NCBI RefSeq assembly: GCF_030269765.1
Contig: NZ_BSTX01000003.1
Coordinates: 186,001-250,000, forward strand
Direction of reading: 5' to 3'
DNA length: 64,000 nucleotides
DNA from: Actinorhabdospora filicis
GTDB lineage: Bacteria > Actinomycetota > Actinomycetes > Mycobacteriales > Micromonosporaceae
The notes beneath the pieces are model-generated. The model was not told the origin of the DNA. It worked only from the letters and a program-made list of their open reading frames with translations, and did no database searches. Below are positions 43,761 to 53,141 of this stretch, one piece after another; positions within the stretch are counted from its first letter, which is position 1; every line of letters starts with the position of its first letter. A program made the translations under genes and the position numbers.

Positions 43761-43802
43761 CATAGTGGACACCGCCACCATCCGCGGCGTCCCTGGGGTG
43801 AG

Positions 43803-46592
43803 ATGCGATTCGATGTTCTGGGCCCTATGCGGGTCCACACCGGCGACACCACCGCGCACGTCGACGGCTCCAAGCAGCGCGCGCTGCTCGGCGCCCTCAT
43901 CGCCCGCGCGGGCCGGGCGGTGTCCACCGACGCGCTGACCACCGCCCTGTGGGGCGACAGCCCGCCGGCGTCCCCGCGCAAGGCCATCACCTGGCACATC
44001 GGGCAGGTCCGGGAACTGCTCGACCGGCCCGACCGGCTCACCTGGCGCGGCGGCGGGTACGTCCTGTCGGCCGAACCCGGCGAGATCGACGCCGCCCGCT
44101 TCGAGGAACTGCGCACCGCCGGGCTGACCGCCCTGCGCGACGACGACCCGGCCACCGCCGCCGACCGCTTCGCCGAGGCCCTGGGACTGTGGCGCGGCGA
44201 GGCCTACGCCGACGTGCCCGAGCACGCCGTCCCCGACGGCGAGGCCACCCGCCTCGAAGGGCTGCGCCTGGACGTCCTCGCCCACCGCATCACCGCCGAC
44301 CTCGACCTCGGCCGCCACGACGCCCTCGTCCCCGAACTGACCGGCCTCGTCGCCGCCCACCCCCTCGACGAGGGCTTCCGGGCGCGCCTCATGCTCGCCC
44401 TCTACCGCTCCGGGCGCCGCGCCGACGCCCTGGAGGTCTACCGCGAGGGCCGCCGCCTGCTGGTCAGCGAACTCGGCCTGGAACCCGGGCCCGAGCTGCG
44501 CGCGATGGAACAGACCGTGCTGGCCGGGGAGTCCGTCGCCGACGAGCCCGCCCGCACCACCGGCCCCGCCGAACTGCCCGCCGCGCCCCGCGCCTTCACC
44601 GGCCGCGAGGACGACATCGCCGGCCTCCTCGCCGTCTTCGACGACCCCGGCGCGGTCTGCGCCGTCGCCGGACCCGGCGGCATCGGCAAGTCCGCCCTCG
44701 CCCTGCACGTCGCCCACAAGCTCGCCCCGCGCTTCCCCGACGGGCAGCTCTACGTCAACCTGCACGGCACCACCCCCGACGTGAAGTCCCTCGCGCCCGA
44801 AGAGGTCCTCGGCCGCTTCCTGCGCTCCCTGCTCGGCGAGGCGCCCGCGGCCGCCCTGGACGTCGAGGAACTCGCCGGGCGCTTCCGCTCGGCCACCGCC
44901 GGGAAACGCCTGCTCATCGTCATCGACGACGCCCGCGACGCCGCCCAGGTCCGGCCCCTGCTGCCCGGCAGCCCCACCTGCGCCGTCATCGTCACCGGCC
45001 GCCGCCTGCTGTCCACCCTCGACGAGGCCGTCCTGCACCGGCTGGAGGTCCTGCCCGAACGCGAGAGCCTCGCCGTGCTCTCCCGCCTCGTCGGCGAGCG
45101 CCGCGTGGCCGCCGAACCCACCGCCGCCCGCGACATCACCCGCCACTGCGACGGGCTCCCGCTGGCCCTCATCGTCGCCGCCGCCCGCCTGCGCTCACGG
45201 CCCCGCGCCTCACTGGCCTCACTGGCCGTCCGGCTCGGCGCCGAGGACGCCCGCCTCGGCGAACTCGCCCTCGACGACCGCGCCGTACGCGCCAGCCTCG
45301 CCGTCAGCCACCGCGAACTGGCCGAGGAGGTCGACGGCGCCCGCGCCGCGCGCCTGTTCGGGCTGCTCGGCGTCGCCGACACCCCCGACCTGACCGTCCC
45401 CGTCGCCGCCGCGCTCGCCGACGTCGGCGACCCGGCCGCCGGAGAGCTGCTGGGCCGGCTGGTCGACGCGCAGCTGCTCGACGAGCACGACGAGCGCTTC
45501 CGCCTGCACGACCTGGTGCGCCTGTTCGCCAAGGAGCAGGGCGTGCCGCGCGAGGAGGCCGTGGACGCCTTCGAGCGCGTCCTGGGGCACTACGCCGGGT
45601 TCGCCCGGCGGATCCTGGGCGTCTTCGAGCCCTCGGCGACCTTCCGCCGCGAGTTCCGGGTGAGCGCCGCCGAGCGGCCCGGCCCGTCCCCGGCCGACCG
45701 CGAGGAGGCCCTGCGCTGGCTGCGGGCCGAGGTCGACAACCTGCACGCCGTCCTGCGGCAGGCGACCACGATGCCACCGGAGCGGGCCGCGCAGGCGGTG
45801 ACGATCTCCTTCCTGGTCAAGCTCCCGCTGCACTATGCCAAGGCGTGGGGGGACATGCGCACCATCGCGCTCCAGGCCATCGCCGTCGCCGACGCCCTCG
45901 GCGATCCCGAACTGCGGCTCACCTCCCACCGCGACCTCGCCGAGATGCTGCTCCCGCTGAACCTCGTCGACGAGGCACTCGTCCACCTCGGCATCGCCCT
46001 GGAATCGGTGCGGCTCATGGACGAGCGCAGCGGCGAGGCCTCCATCCTGGGCATCACCGGCGCCGCCTACCGCCGCCTCGGCCGCTACCAGGAGGCCCTG
46101 GTCATGTTCGGGCAGGGCGTGGAGAAGGCCCGCGAGTACGGCCTGGCGCAAGTGGAGGCGGCGACCCTGGTCGAGATGGGCTTCCTGTACGCCAAACTCG
46201 ACGACCGCGACGCCGCCCTCGACGCCCAGGAACGCGCCGCCGTCATCGCCGAAAGCCTCGGCAGCCCCCACGGGCAGGCCATCACCTCCGCGGCGATCGC
46301 CTCACTCCTCTACGACAAGAAACGCTTCCAGGAGTCGGCCGACCGCTTCCAGCACGCCATCGAAATGAACCGCGCCGCCGGGCAGGAGGACGTCGCCGTC
46401 GCCGCCGACTACACCTGGGGCCTGGCCGAAGCGCAGTACGCCATGGGACGCAAGGCGGAGGCACGGGTCAACTGGGACCTCTCGCTGGCGCTGCTCCAGC
46501 GGCTCGGGCTGATCACCGAGGAGGAGAAGGAACGCCTCGCGGGCGAGGAACTGCCGGAGCCGCCGCCGATCATCTCGATGCGGAGGACGTGA
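43803..46592 (+). CDS. BTAD/NB-ARC transcriptional regulator (AfsR/SARP type)
   Basis: 929 aa. OmpR-type DNA-binding domain (1-90), BTAD (about 95-243: EALGLWRGEAYADVPEHAVP), NB-ARC ATPase with Walker A GPGGIGKS (290-297) and LLIVIDDARDAAQVRPLLPG, then TPR repeats (about 650-900). Closely follows the AfsR architecture known to activate antibiotic genes. The ATG at 43803 (MRFDVLGPMRV) is the canonical beginning of this family. No biosynthetic cluster lies next to it, so its targets may be elsewhere. Confidence 0.92.
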   Translation: MRFDVLGPMRVHTGDTTAHVDGSKQRALLGALIARAGRAVSTDALTTALWGDSPPASPRKAITWHIGQVRELLDRPDRLTWRGGGYVLSAEPGEIDAARFEELRTAGLTALRDDDPATAADRFAEALGLWRGEAYADVPEHAVPDGEATRLEGLRLDVLAHRITADLDLGRHDALVPELTGLVAAHPLDEGFRARLMLALYRSGRRADALEVYREGRRLLVSELGLEPGPELRAMEQTVLAGESVADEPARTTGPAELPAAPRAFTGREDDIAGLLAVFDDPGAVCAVAGPGGIGKSALALHVAHKLAPRFPDGQLYVNLHGTTPDVKSLAPEEVLGRFLRSLLGEAPAAALDVEELAGRFRSATAGKRLLIVIDDARDAAQVRPLLPGSPTCAVIVTGRRLLSTLDEAVLHRLEVLPERESLAVLSRLVGERRVAAEPTAARDITRHCDGLPLALIVAAARLRSRPRASLASLAVRLGAEDARLGELALDDRAVRASLAVSHRELAEEVDGARAARLFGLLGVADTPDLTVPVAAALADVGDPAAGELLGRLVDAQLLDEHDERFRLHDLVRLFAKEQGVPREEAVDAFERVLGHYAGFARRILGVFEPSATFRREFRVSAAERPGPSPADREEALRWLRAEVDNLHAVLRQATTMPPERAAQAVTISFLVKLPLHYAKAWGDMRTIALQAIAVADALGDPELRLTSHRDLAEMLLPLNLVDEALVHLGIALESVRLMDERSGEASILGITGAAYRRLGRYQEALVMFGQGVEKAREYGLAQVEAATLVEMGFLYAKLDDRDAALDAQERAAVIAESLGSPHGQAITSAAIASLLYDKKRFQESADRFQHAIEMNRAAGQEDVAVAADYTWGLAEAQYAMGRKAEARVNWDLSLALLQRLGLITEEEKERLAGEELPEPPPIISMRRT

Positions 46593-46894
46593 GGGGGTCT
46601 TCCCCCTAGGTGGGGGTCGCGGCCGTGGGTTGGCTGCGTCTCCGCTTGGTGCCCAAGGGGCTTCGCCCCCTGGACCCCCACCAGGGAACTCCGTCCCCTG
46701 GACCCCGGATCGAAAACCCTTCTCCCGAGTCGACGGTCGCGGTCACTTCCCCGTCCATCGGGTGCACGGTGGTCGCGCTGTCTTCGAGCACCCTTCGGCC
46801 ATCGCCGAAGAGTTTCTCCGGTCTTCACCGCGTTCGTGAAGATTTCCACCGCCCGAAGGTCCACAAGAGACTGATCTTGCCCTATGGTCCCCTC
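46593..46894. other. Intergenic region with GC-rich hairpins
   Basis: 302 bases. It begins with a CCCCCTAGGTGGGGG-type hairpin right after the BTAD stop (46606-46616 region), continues with repeat copy 2 (46654-46704), and ends with the leader of the GH30 gene. No gene seen. Confidence 0.65.
46654..46704. repeat. GC-rich multi-hairpin repeat, copy 2
   Basis: AAGGGGCTTCGCCCCCTGG, then ACCCCCACCAGGG, and a second stem ending CCCCTGGACCCC. Same order of elements as 30312-30390, with a TTCG tetraloop in the first stem. REP-like, position downstream of a gene. Confidence 0.6.
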
Positions 46895-48364
46895 ATGGAT
46901 CGCCGTCAGTTACTGCGCACCGCGCTCGCCGTCACCGCCGGCGCGGCAGGAGCCGCAGCACTCCCGTCCACGGCCTCGGCCGCCACCTCGACCATCGACC
47001 CGTCCCGCGACTTCGGCGCCTGGCAGGGCTGGGGCACCTCCCTGTGCTGGTGGGCCAACACCTTCGGCGACAACGACACCGTCGCCGACCTCTTCTTCAG
47101 CCGCAAAACCGTCCCCTATGGAGGGACGAACCTGCCCGGCCTCGGGCTGAACATCGTGCGCTACAACGCCGGTGGCAGCAACTGGGACCCGGCCGGGGGC
47201 GAGACCATGAAGGTCTCTCCGAACATCCCGCGCTTCAAGCAGATCCAGGGCTACTGGCGCGACTGGAACTCCGCCGACCCCGCCTCCGCCAGCTGGAACT
47301 GGTACGCCGACGCGCCCCAGCGCAACATGATGTGGAAGGCCCGCGACCGCGGCGCCGACACCTTCGAGCTGTTCTCCAACTCGCCCATGTGGTGGATGCT
47401 CTACAACCACAACCCGAGCGGCCCCGACGTCAAGGCCACCGAGAACCTGCAGAACTGGAACTACCGCCAGCACGCCGTCTACCTGGCCACCATCGCCCGC
47501 TACGCCCACGACCACTGGGGCGTCGACTTCACCTCCGTCGAGCCCTTCAATGAGCCCTCCGGCGACTGGTGGACCAGCCAGGGCACCCAGGAGGGCTGCT
47601 ACGCCGCCCCGGGCGTCCAGCGGCAGGTCATCGACCACCTGCGCGCCGAACTCAACGCGCGCGACCTGTGGTGGATGAACGTCGCCGCCCCCGACGACGT
47701 CACCTTCGACGCCGCCACCTGGACCTGGGGCCAGTACCCCTCGGCCACGCGCGGCAACGTCGGGCGCATCAACGTCCACGGCTACCAGTACGGAAACGGC
47801 CGCCGCGACCTGCTGTACAACGCCGCCCAGGCGTCCGGGAAGCCCATCTGGATGTCGGAGTACGGCGAGGGCGACGCCACCGGCATGAGCCTGGCGTCCA
47901 ACCTCAACCTCGACTTCCGCTGGCTGCACCCGCGCGCCTGGGTCTACTGGCAGGTCCTCGACTGGAGCGGCTGGGGCCTCATCCAGTGCGACGGCTCCAC
48001 CGGCTGGCTCGGCCCGGTCAACACCAAGTACCACGTGCTCGCCCAGTACACCCGGCACATCCGCCCCGGCATGCGGATCATCGACTCCGGCGACGGCAAC
48101 ACCGTCGCCGCCCACGACCAGAACACCGGCAAACTCGTGGTCGTGGTGACCAACTACGGCACCGGCCAGTACCTCGACGTCGAACTCGGCAAGTTCGGCG
48201 TCCGCCCCGGCGAGGGCGCCCTCGTCCGTCGCTGGGCCACCGTCACCGGCGGCGCCGAACGCTACGGCTACCACGAGGACACCTACATCCGCGGCTCCCG
48301 CTTCTGGTCGTGGTTCGAACCCAACACCGTGCAGACCTTCGAGATCGACGGGGTCCGCAAGTAG
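46895..48364 (+). CDS. Secreted GH30-family glycosidase, endo-beta-1,6-galactanase-like
   Basis: 489 aa. The N-terminus MDRRQLLRTALAVTAGAAGA carries a twin-arginine-like pair and signal peptide ending ASA-AT. The mature enzyme begins with FGAWQGWGTSLCWWANTFG, characteristic of GH30 subfamily 5, followed by NIVRYNAGGSNW. Acid/base E220 (VEPFNEPSG) and nucleophile E322 (WMSEYGEG) are present, with the side beta-domain at the C-terminus (about 400-489). Likely substrate is beta-1,6-galactan of plant arabinogalactan proteins; other beta-1,6 glycans are possible. Confidence 0.85.
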   Translation: MDRRQLLRTALAVTAGAAGAAALPSTASAATSTIDPSRDFGAWQGWGTSLCWWANTFGDNDTVADLFFSRKTVPYGGTNLPGLGLNIVRYNAGGSNWDPAGGETMKVSPNIPRFKQIQGYWRDWNSADPASASWNWYADAPQRNMMWKARDRGADTFELFSNSPMWWMLYNHNPSGPDVKATENLQNWNYRQHAVYLATIARYAHDHWGVDFTSVEPFNEPSGDWWTSQGTQEGCYAAPGVQRQVIDHLRAELNARDLWWMNVAAPDDVTFDAATWTWGQYPSATRGNVGRINVHGYQYGNGRRDLLYNAAQASGKPIWMSEYGEGDATGMSLASNLNLDFRWLHPRAWVYWQVLDWSGWGLIQCDGSTGWLGPVNTKYHVLAQYTRHIRPGMRIIDSGDGNTVAAHDQNTGKLVVVVTNYGTGQYLDVELGKFGVRPGEGALVRRWATVTGGAERYGYHEDTYIRGSRFWSWFEPNTVQTFEIDGVRK

Positions 48365-48368
48365 CGCC

Positions 48369-48396
48369 GCGCGGAGCCGCCCACGCGGCTCCGCGC
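48369..48396 (+). terminator. Terminator of the GH30 gene
   Basis: GCGCGGAGCCGC and its exact complement make a 12-bp stem with loop CCAC, four bases after the stop codon. Confidence 0.75.
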
Positions 48397-48433
48397 AGCC
48401 CTAATCTGGGTGTCCCGTTTTGGAGGAGCGCCC

Positions 48434-49705
48434 ATGTCGATCGGCCGCAGCGTCCAGTCCGGCGTCTACCGCAACGGCGCCCTCGGCGTCCCCATGCCCG
48501 TCCCGCGTGCACCCGCCGCCCTGGAGGCCAAGGCGCGCAAGAGGATGAGCGCCCGCGCCTACGACTACGTGGCCGGATCCGCCGGGACCGAACGCACCGC
48601 CCACGCCAACACCGCCGCCTTCGCCCGCCGCGCGATCCTGCCCAGGATGCTGCGCGACGTCGGCGAACGCGACCTGTCGGTGGAGCTGTTCGGGCGCCGC
48701 CTGCCGCTGCCGCTCTACCTCTCGCCCGTCGGCGTCCTGGAACTCGCCCACCGCGGGGCCGACGTCGCCGCCGGACGCGCGGCGGCCTTCGCCGGGATCC
48801 CCATGGCCTTCTCCAGCCAGGCCTCGCGGCCCATGGAGGAGATCGCGGCGGCCATGGGGGAGGGCCCGCGCTGGTTCCAGCTCTACTGGAGCAGCGACGA
48901 CGACGTCGTGCTCAGCTTCCTCGAACGCGCCGAGGCCAGCGGCTGTGAGGCCCTTCTGGTCACCCTCGACACCCACGTCCTGGGCTGGCGGCCACGCGAC
49001 CTCGACCACGCCTTCCTGCCCTTCGCCCACGGCATGGGCATCGCCCAGTACACCTCCGACCCGGCCTTCATGCGCCTGGCCGCCGCGCGCCCGCCGTCGG
49101 CGGGCGCGAAACCCAAACCGACCCTCACCGCGATCCGCACGCTGCTGGCCATGACCCGCAGGCACCCCGGCGGCTTCTGGGCCAACCTGCGCTCACCGCT
49201 GCCCCGGGCGGCGGTGGAGACGTTCCTGGACGTCTTCTCCCGCTCCACGCTCACCTGGGCCGACCTGGCCTTCCTGCGCGAGCACACCCGGCTGCCGATC
49301 GTCCTGAAGGGACTGTGCGACGCCGAGGACGCCGCCCGCGCGCTGGACGCCGGGGTCGACGGGATCGTGGTCTCCAACCACGGCGGGCGCCAGATCGACG
49401 GCGCGGTCGCCGCGCTCGACGCGCTGCCCGGCGTCGCCGAGCGGGTGGCGGGACGGGTGCCGGTGCTCTTCGACAGCGGCGTCCGCACCGGCTCCGACGT
49501 GCTCAAGGCGCTCGCGCTGGGCGCGGTGGCGGTCGGGCTGGGGCGGCCCTACGTGTACGGGCTGGCCGTCGACGGTGAGGCGGGGGTCCGCGCGGTCATC
49601 GACCACGTGGCCGCCGAGCTGGACCTGAGCCTGGCCCTGGCGGGGCTGCGGGACCTGTCCGAAGTGGACGCCGGTCTGCTCAGCTCATACTCCGCTAGCT
49701 CATGA
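48434..49705 (+). CDS. FMN-dependent alpha-hydroxy-acid oxidase (lactate 2-monooxygenase-like)
   Basis: 423 aa, TIM-barrel flavoenzyme: YDYVAGSAGTERTAHANTAA (substrate and FMN entry), SPVGVLELAH, WFQLYW, VLKGLCDAEDA and the catalytic His in VVSNHGGRQIDG, with DSGVRTGSDVLKALALGA for the FMN phosphate. It oxidises a 2-hydroxy acid such as lactate or mandelate. The ATG follows GGAGGAGCG. Its tail overlaps the opposite response regulator gene by 11 bases. Confidence 0.88.
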   Translation: MSIGRSVQSGVYRNGALGVPMPVPRAPAALEAKARKRMSARAYDYVAGSAGTERTAHANTAAFARRAILPRMLRDVGERDLSVELFGRRLPLPLYLSPVGVLELAHRGADVAAGRAAAFAGIPMAFSSQASRPMEEIAAAMGEGPRWFQLYWSSDDDVVLSFLERAEASGCEALLVTLDTHVLGWRPRDLDHAFLPFAHGMGIAQYTSDPAFMRLAAARPPSAGAKPKPTLTAIRTLLAMTRRHPGGFWANLRSPLPRAAVETFLDVFSRSTLTWADLAFLREHTRLPIVLKGLCDAEDAARALDAGVDGIVVSNHGGRQIDGAVAALDALPGVAERVAGRVPVLFDSGVRTGSDVLKALALGAVAVGLGRPYVYGLAVDGEAGVRAVIDHVAAELDLSLALAGLRDLSEVDAGLLSSYSASS

Positions 49706-50345
49706 CCCCGTTACGGAAGGCGAAGGTCACCGCCTGCGCCCGGTCGCGGACGCCGATCTTGGTGAACAGGTTGTTGATGTGCGTCTTGACCGTCGACTCG
49801 CTCACGTAGAGCCGCGCGGCGATCTCGGCGTTGGACAGGCCGTCCCCGATCAGCCGCAGCACCTCCCGCTCGCGTTCGGTGAGCGCGTCCAGGGCCTCGG
49901 CGCGTCCACTGGCGGGCGGGATCATCTCCAGCAGCCGCTTCTGGACGCCCGGGTCCAGCTCCGCCTCGCCACCGGCGACCCGCCGCAGCGCGCGCTCGAT
50001 CTCGGGCGCCCCGGCGTCCTTGGTCAGGTAGCCGCGCGCACCGGCGCGCAGCGCGGCCAGCACCTCGGCGTCATCGGAGAACGTGGTCAGCACCACGACC
50101 TGGGTGCGCGGGTGGTCGCGGCGGATGCGCTCGGTGGCGCCCACGCCGTCCAGCACCGGCATCCGCAGGTCCATCAGGACCACGTCGGGGGAGTGGGCGG
50201 CGACGGCGGTCACGGCCTCCTCGCCGTCGGCGGCCTGGGCGACGACCTCGAAACCGTCGATGAGCCCGAGCATCAGGTCGAGCCCGTCACGGATCATCCG
50301 CTGGTCGTCGGCGATCACGATCCGGATCGGGGAATCGTCAGGCAT
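49695..50345 (-). CDS. NarL/FixJ-type response regulator
   Basis: 216 aa. Receiver domain with acidic pocket IADDQR and phosphoacceptor VLMDLRMPV, then a LuxR-type helix-turn-helix (LTEREREVLRLIGDGLSNAE, then VSESTVKTHINNLFTKIGV). Its ATG lies inside the last 31 bases of the kinase gene, so they are coupled. Partner of the kinase described next; targets unknown, perhaps the membrane protein upstream. Confidence 0.93.
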   Translation of the reverse strand: MPDDSPIRIVIADDQRMIRDGLDLMLGLIDGFEVVAQAADGEEAVTAVAAHSPDVVLMDLRMPVLDGVGATERIRRDHPRTQVVVLTTFSDDAEVLAALRAGARGYLTKDAGAPEIERALRRVAGGEAELDPGVQKRLLEMIPPASGRAEALDALTEREREVLRLIGDGLSNAEIAARLYVSESTVKTHINNLFTKIGVRDRAQAVTFAFRNGVMS

Positions 50346-51454
50346 ATCCGGTACCCCTCTCCATCGGCTCCCGTGGTCAGCGCGCCACCGATCAGCGCCG
50401 CGCGCTCGCGCATACCCGCCAGACCATAGCCCCCGCCGGTGTTGCCCAGCACGGGACCGCCACCGGTCGGCGCACCATTGTGGACCTCGACCCGGTCGCG
50501 CTCGCCGCCGTAGGTCATGGTGACCGTGACGGGCGCGCCCGGCGCGTGCTTGCGGGCGTTGGTCAGTCCTTCTTGGACGATGCGCTCGAAGGTCAGCGAC
50601 GCCTGCGGTCCCAGCGGCCGCGCCTGGCCGTCCTGCCGGTACGCGGCCCCGGCGGTCTCGGCCAGCTCGCGCAGGGTCTTGGGCAGGTCGCGCTCCTCGC
50701 CCCGTAGCGAGTGCACCGCACGGCGGGTCTCGGTGAGCCCGTCGCGGGCCAGCCGCTGCGCCGCCTCCACCGCCTTGGCCGCCCGCGCCAGCACCGGATC
50801 CTCCTGCGCGCCGGCCTTCTCCAGCGCCAGCCGCGCGCCCTCCAGCTGCACCGCCTGCGCGGAGAGGGTGTGGGCGAGGATGTCGTGGATCTCGCGGGCC
50901 AGCCGCTGCCGCTCGGCGTAGCGCTCGGCCTCCGCCGTCGCCTCCCTGGCCGCCTTCTCGCTGGCCAGCAGCCGCTCGGCGGTGTCGGCGCGGGCCCGCA
51001 CCCCCGCCAGGATCAGGCCCAGGATGCCGAAACCGCCGCAGGCCGCCACGATCGGCGGGATCGTGGCCGGCCCACCGCGCAGGAGCCCCGCGCCGATGGT
51101 GGCCGACGCGATCACGCCCGCCGCCACGAAGCCCGGCAGCGGCGGCAGCCGCACCAGGCACACCGAGACCGCCAGGCCCGCCGCGAGCAGTCCGGGCGTC
51201 CCCGGGTCCAGCGCCACCATCGCCACACCGCTCGCGCCGATCAGCGCCAGTCCCGCCAGGCGCCACTTCCACTGCTCGGTCGTCGCCCGCAGCTCCACCG
51301 CCGCGCCGACCACGCACACCGCCAGCGCGCCCATGACCGCCGGGCGGTTCTCCGGGCTGGCCCAGCTGTAGGCGGCCAGGAACAGCACCGCCAGGGCGAA
51401 AATGCGGCCGACCGGCAGCGCCACGCGCCACCGGAGGCCGGTCGGGGAGGTCAT
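50315..51454 (-). CDS. NarL-type sensor histidine kinase (HisKA_3)
   Basis: 379 aa. About six hydrophobic segments (10-150) form the membrane sensor without a large extracytoplasmic domain. The HisKA_3 H-box is RLAREIHDILAHTLSAQAVQ, and HATPase motifs FERIVQEGLTNARKHA and GGGYGLAGMRERA follow. The ATG at 51454 follows the membrane protein gene by only five bases, suggesting one operon of three genes, as in membrane-stress systems. Confidence 0.9.
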   Translation of the reverse strand: MTSPTGLRWRVALPVGRIFALAVLFLAAYSWASPENRPAVMGALAVCVVGAAVELRATTEQWKWRLAGLALIGASGVAMVALDPGTPGLLAAGLAVSVCLVRLPPLPGFVAAGVIASATIGAGLLRGGPATIPPIVAACGGFGILGLILAGVRARADTAERLLASEKAAREATAEAERYAERQRLAREIHDILAHTLSAQAVQLEGARLALEKAGAQEDPVLARAAKAVEAAQRLARDGLTETRRAVHSLRGEERDLPKTLRELAETAGAAYRQDGQARPLGPQASLTFERIVQEGLTNARKHAPGAPVTVTMTYGGERDRVEVHNGAPTGGGPVLGNTGGGYGLAGMRERAALIGGALTTGADGEGYRICLTIPRSGS

Positions 51455-51459
51455 GTGGG

Positions 51460-51948
51460 TCAGCCTGCCAGCGCCGGGCGGCGCTCGCCACGGCCGATCA
51501 GGCCGGCCCGCTTGGCGATGATCGCGTTCTGCGCCGCGAAGGTCAGGGCCACGAAGAAGAACGCCTCGCCGGGACCCTGCGCCACGCCGTAGCGCATCCC
51601 GATGAGCATCGTGGCGATCCGGACGGCGAAGGTCGCCAGCCACAGCACCGCCGTCAGCCAGTTGCCCTTCTGCATCGGGCCTTTGGGGCCCTGCTCCAGC
51701 CTGATGGTCGCCGCCCGGGCGACGGCGAGGCCGATCGCGGCCAACGACCCGGTCACCAGCAGCAGGACCGCCATCCCGCTGCCGAGCTCGGCGAGCCAGG
51801 AGCGGTCCAGGCCCACCGACAGGCCCGTGAAGACCACCGGGAGGATGATCAGCGCCTTGGGGGTGACCCGCTTGCGGCGCACCTGCATCGTGACGATGAA
51901 ACCGAGGAAGGCCAGGCCGGCGGCGGCCGCGATGATTCCGGTCAACAT
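51460..51948 (-). CDS. Membrane protein of the two-component operon
   Basis: 162 aa with about five hydrophobic segments and basic loops (MQVRRKRVTPKALIILP). It resembles DUF1453/CcdC-like small membrane proteins, weakly. The ATG at 51948 (MLTGIIAAAAGLAFLGFIV) is preceded by AAAGGGTGAGAG. First gene of the operon with the kinase and regulator; a sensor accessory or the regulated output are both possible. Confidence 0.75.
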   Translation of the reverse strand: MLTGIIAAAAGLAFLGFIVTMQVRRKRVTPKALIILPVVFTGLSVGLDRSWLAELGSGMAVLLLVTGSLAAIGLAVARAATIRLEQGPKGPMQKGNWLTAVLWLATFAVRIATMLIGMRYGVAQGPGEAFFFVALTFAAQNAIIAKRAGLIGRGERRPALAG

Positions 51949-52098
51949 TGCTCTCACCCTTTTCCGTTCTCCCACCGGCGTTTCCGGCGATGAGAGAACG
52001 GTATGAAAATCGGGGCGCCCGGCGGATCGGCGCGGGAATGGAACCCGGCGCTCCACCCACGGGTGGAGGCGGGGCGATGGGCGTCCACTTCGGAGGCG

Positions 52099-52400
52099 TC
52101 AGCCCAGTGTGAGGGGCAGTCCCATGCCCAGCAGCGCGCTGGCGCTCAGGCCGAACTGGCGGCGGAAGGTCTCGCCGAGCTGCGACAGGGTGGCACTGTG
52201 TTGCAAGGCGGATCAGCTCCGCCGCGCGCCGCGCACCCGGGTGCAGTGGCTCGGGCGCGGGCCCGGCGGCCAGCTCCAGCAGCCCACGAGCGTCCACACT
52301 GGACGCGGTGGCGGCCGCGATCAGCTCCCTCTCGCGGGCGTGCGAAGGAGTAGCGGCCCGGTCCCCACTGGACGGACCCGGTCAGCGCCGGGCTCACCAT
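52099..52400 (-). pseudogene. Decayed gene in three frames
   Basis: Three consecutive protein-like pieces lie in three different frames: MVSPALTGSVQWGPGRYSFA near 52400, then SVDARGLLELAAGPAPEPLH through GARRAAELIRLA, then LSQLGETFRRQFGLSASALL ending at TGA 52099. All have coding-type codon bias. Two frameshifts would be needed to restore one protein of about 100 aa. The last piece faintly recalls AraC-type C-termini; the family is not identified. Confidence 0.45.
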
Positions 52401-52448
52401 GATCAGAGACTGGACGCGTACCGGTTCCACGGCCGCAAGGAGACCTCC

Positions 52449-53141
52449 GTGCACGTCCTCTGCCTCGGCGACAGCATCACCCGCGCGCAGGTCAGCGCCG
52501 ACTACCTGGCCATCCTGCGCGAACTCGTCCCCACCGCCCGCCTCACCCGCGCCGGAGTCAACGGCGACCTCGCCTGGAACGCCCTCCAGCGCCTCGATCC
52601 GCTGCTGGCCCTCCAGCCCGACGCCGTCACCGTCCTCATCGGCACCAACGACGTCCGCGCGAGCCTCGGCGGACCCACCGCCGAACGCCTCATCGCCGCC
52701 AAGAACCCGCCCGCCCCGCCCACCCGGGAACGCTTCGCCGAGCACCTGTCCACCATCGTCGAGCGCGTCACCCGCGAGACCACCGCCCGCCTCGCGCTGC
52801 TGTCCCCGACCGTCCTCGGCCAGGACCCCGACGCCCCGCAGGCCCGCGCCTCGGCCGACTACGCCACCGTCGTCCGCGATGTCGCCGCCGAGCACGGCGT
52901 CACCTACCTGCCCCTTCACGAGCGGCAACTGGCGCACCTGCGGGCCGCCGCGCCCCGGCGTCCGGCCTTTGTGGACACACCCGCCTACCGCAACCGCGCC
53001 CTCGCCCGGCACCTGCTGCTGCGCCAGAGCTGGGACGCCGTCTCACGTTCACGCGGACTGGAGCTCACCACCGACTTCGTGCACCAGAACGAGCGCGGCG
53101 CCCGCATGATCGCCGAGGAGATCGCCGGATTCCTAACCTGA
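52449..53141 (+). CDS. SGNH/GDSL hydrolase
   Basis: 230 aa. Block I nucleophile S9 in LGDSIT, the GTNDV block III, and C-terminal D209 and H212 in TTDFVHQNERG. No signal peptide, so cytoplasmic. The GTG at 52449 is preceded by AAGGAGA; the longer open frame upstream is meaningless. Esterase or acyl-hydrolase of unknown substrate. Overlaps the opposite hydrolase by nine bases. Confidence 0.85.
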   Translation: MHVLCLGDSITRAQVSADYLAILRELVPTARLTRAGVNGDLAWNALQRLDPLLALQPDAVTVLIGTNDVRASLGGPTAERLIAAKNPPAPPTRERFAEHLSTIVERVTRETTARLALLSPTVLGQDPDAPQARASADYATVVRDVAAEHGVTYLPLHERQLAHLRAAAPRRPAFVDTPAYRNRALARHLLLRQSWDAVSRSRGLELTTDFVHQNERGARMIAEEIAGFLT

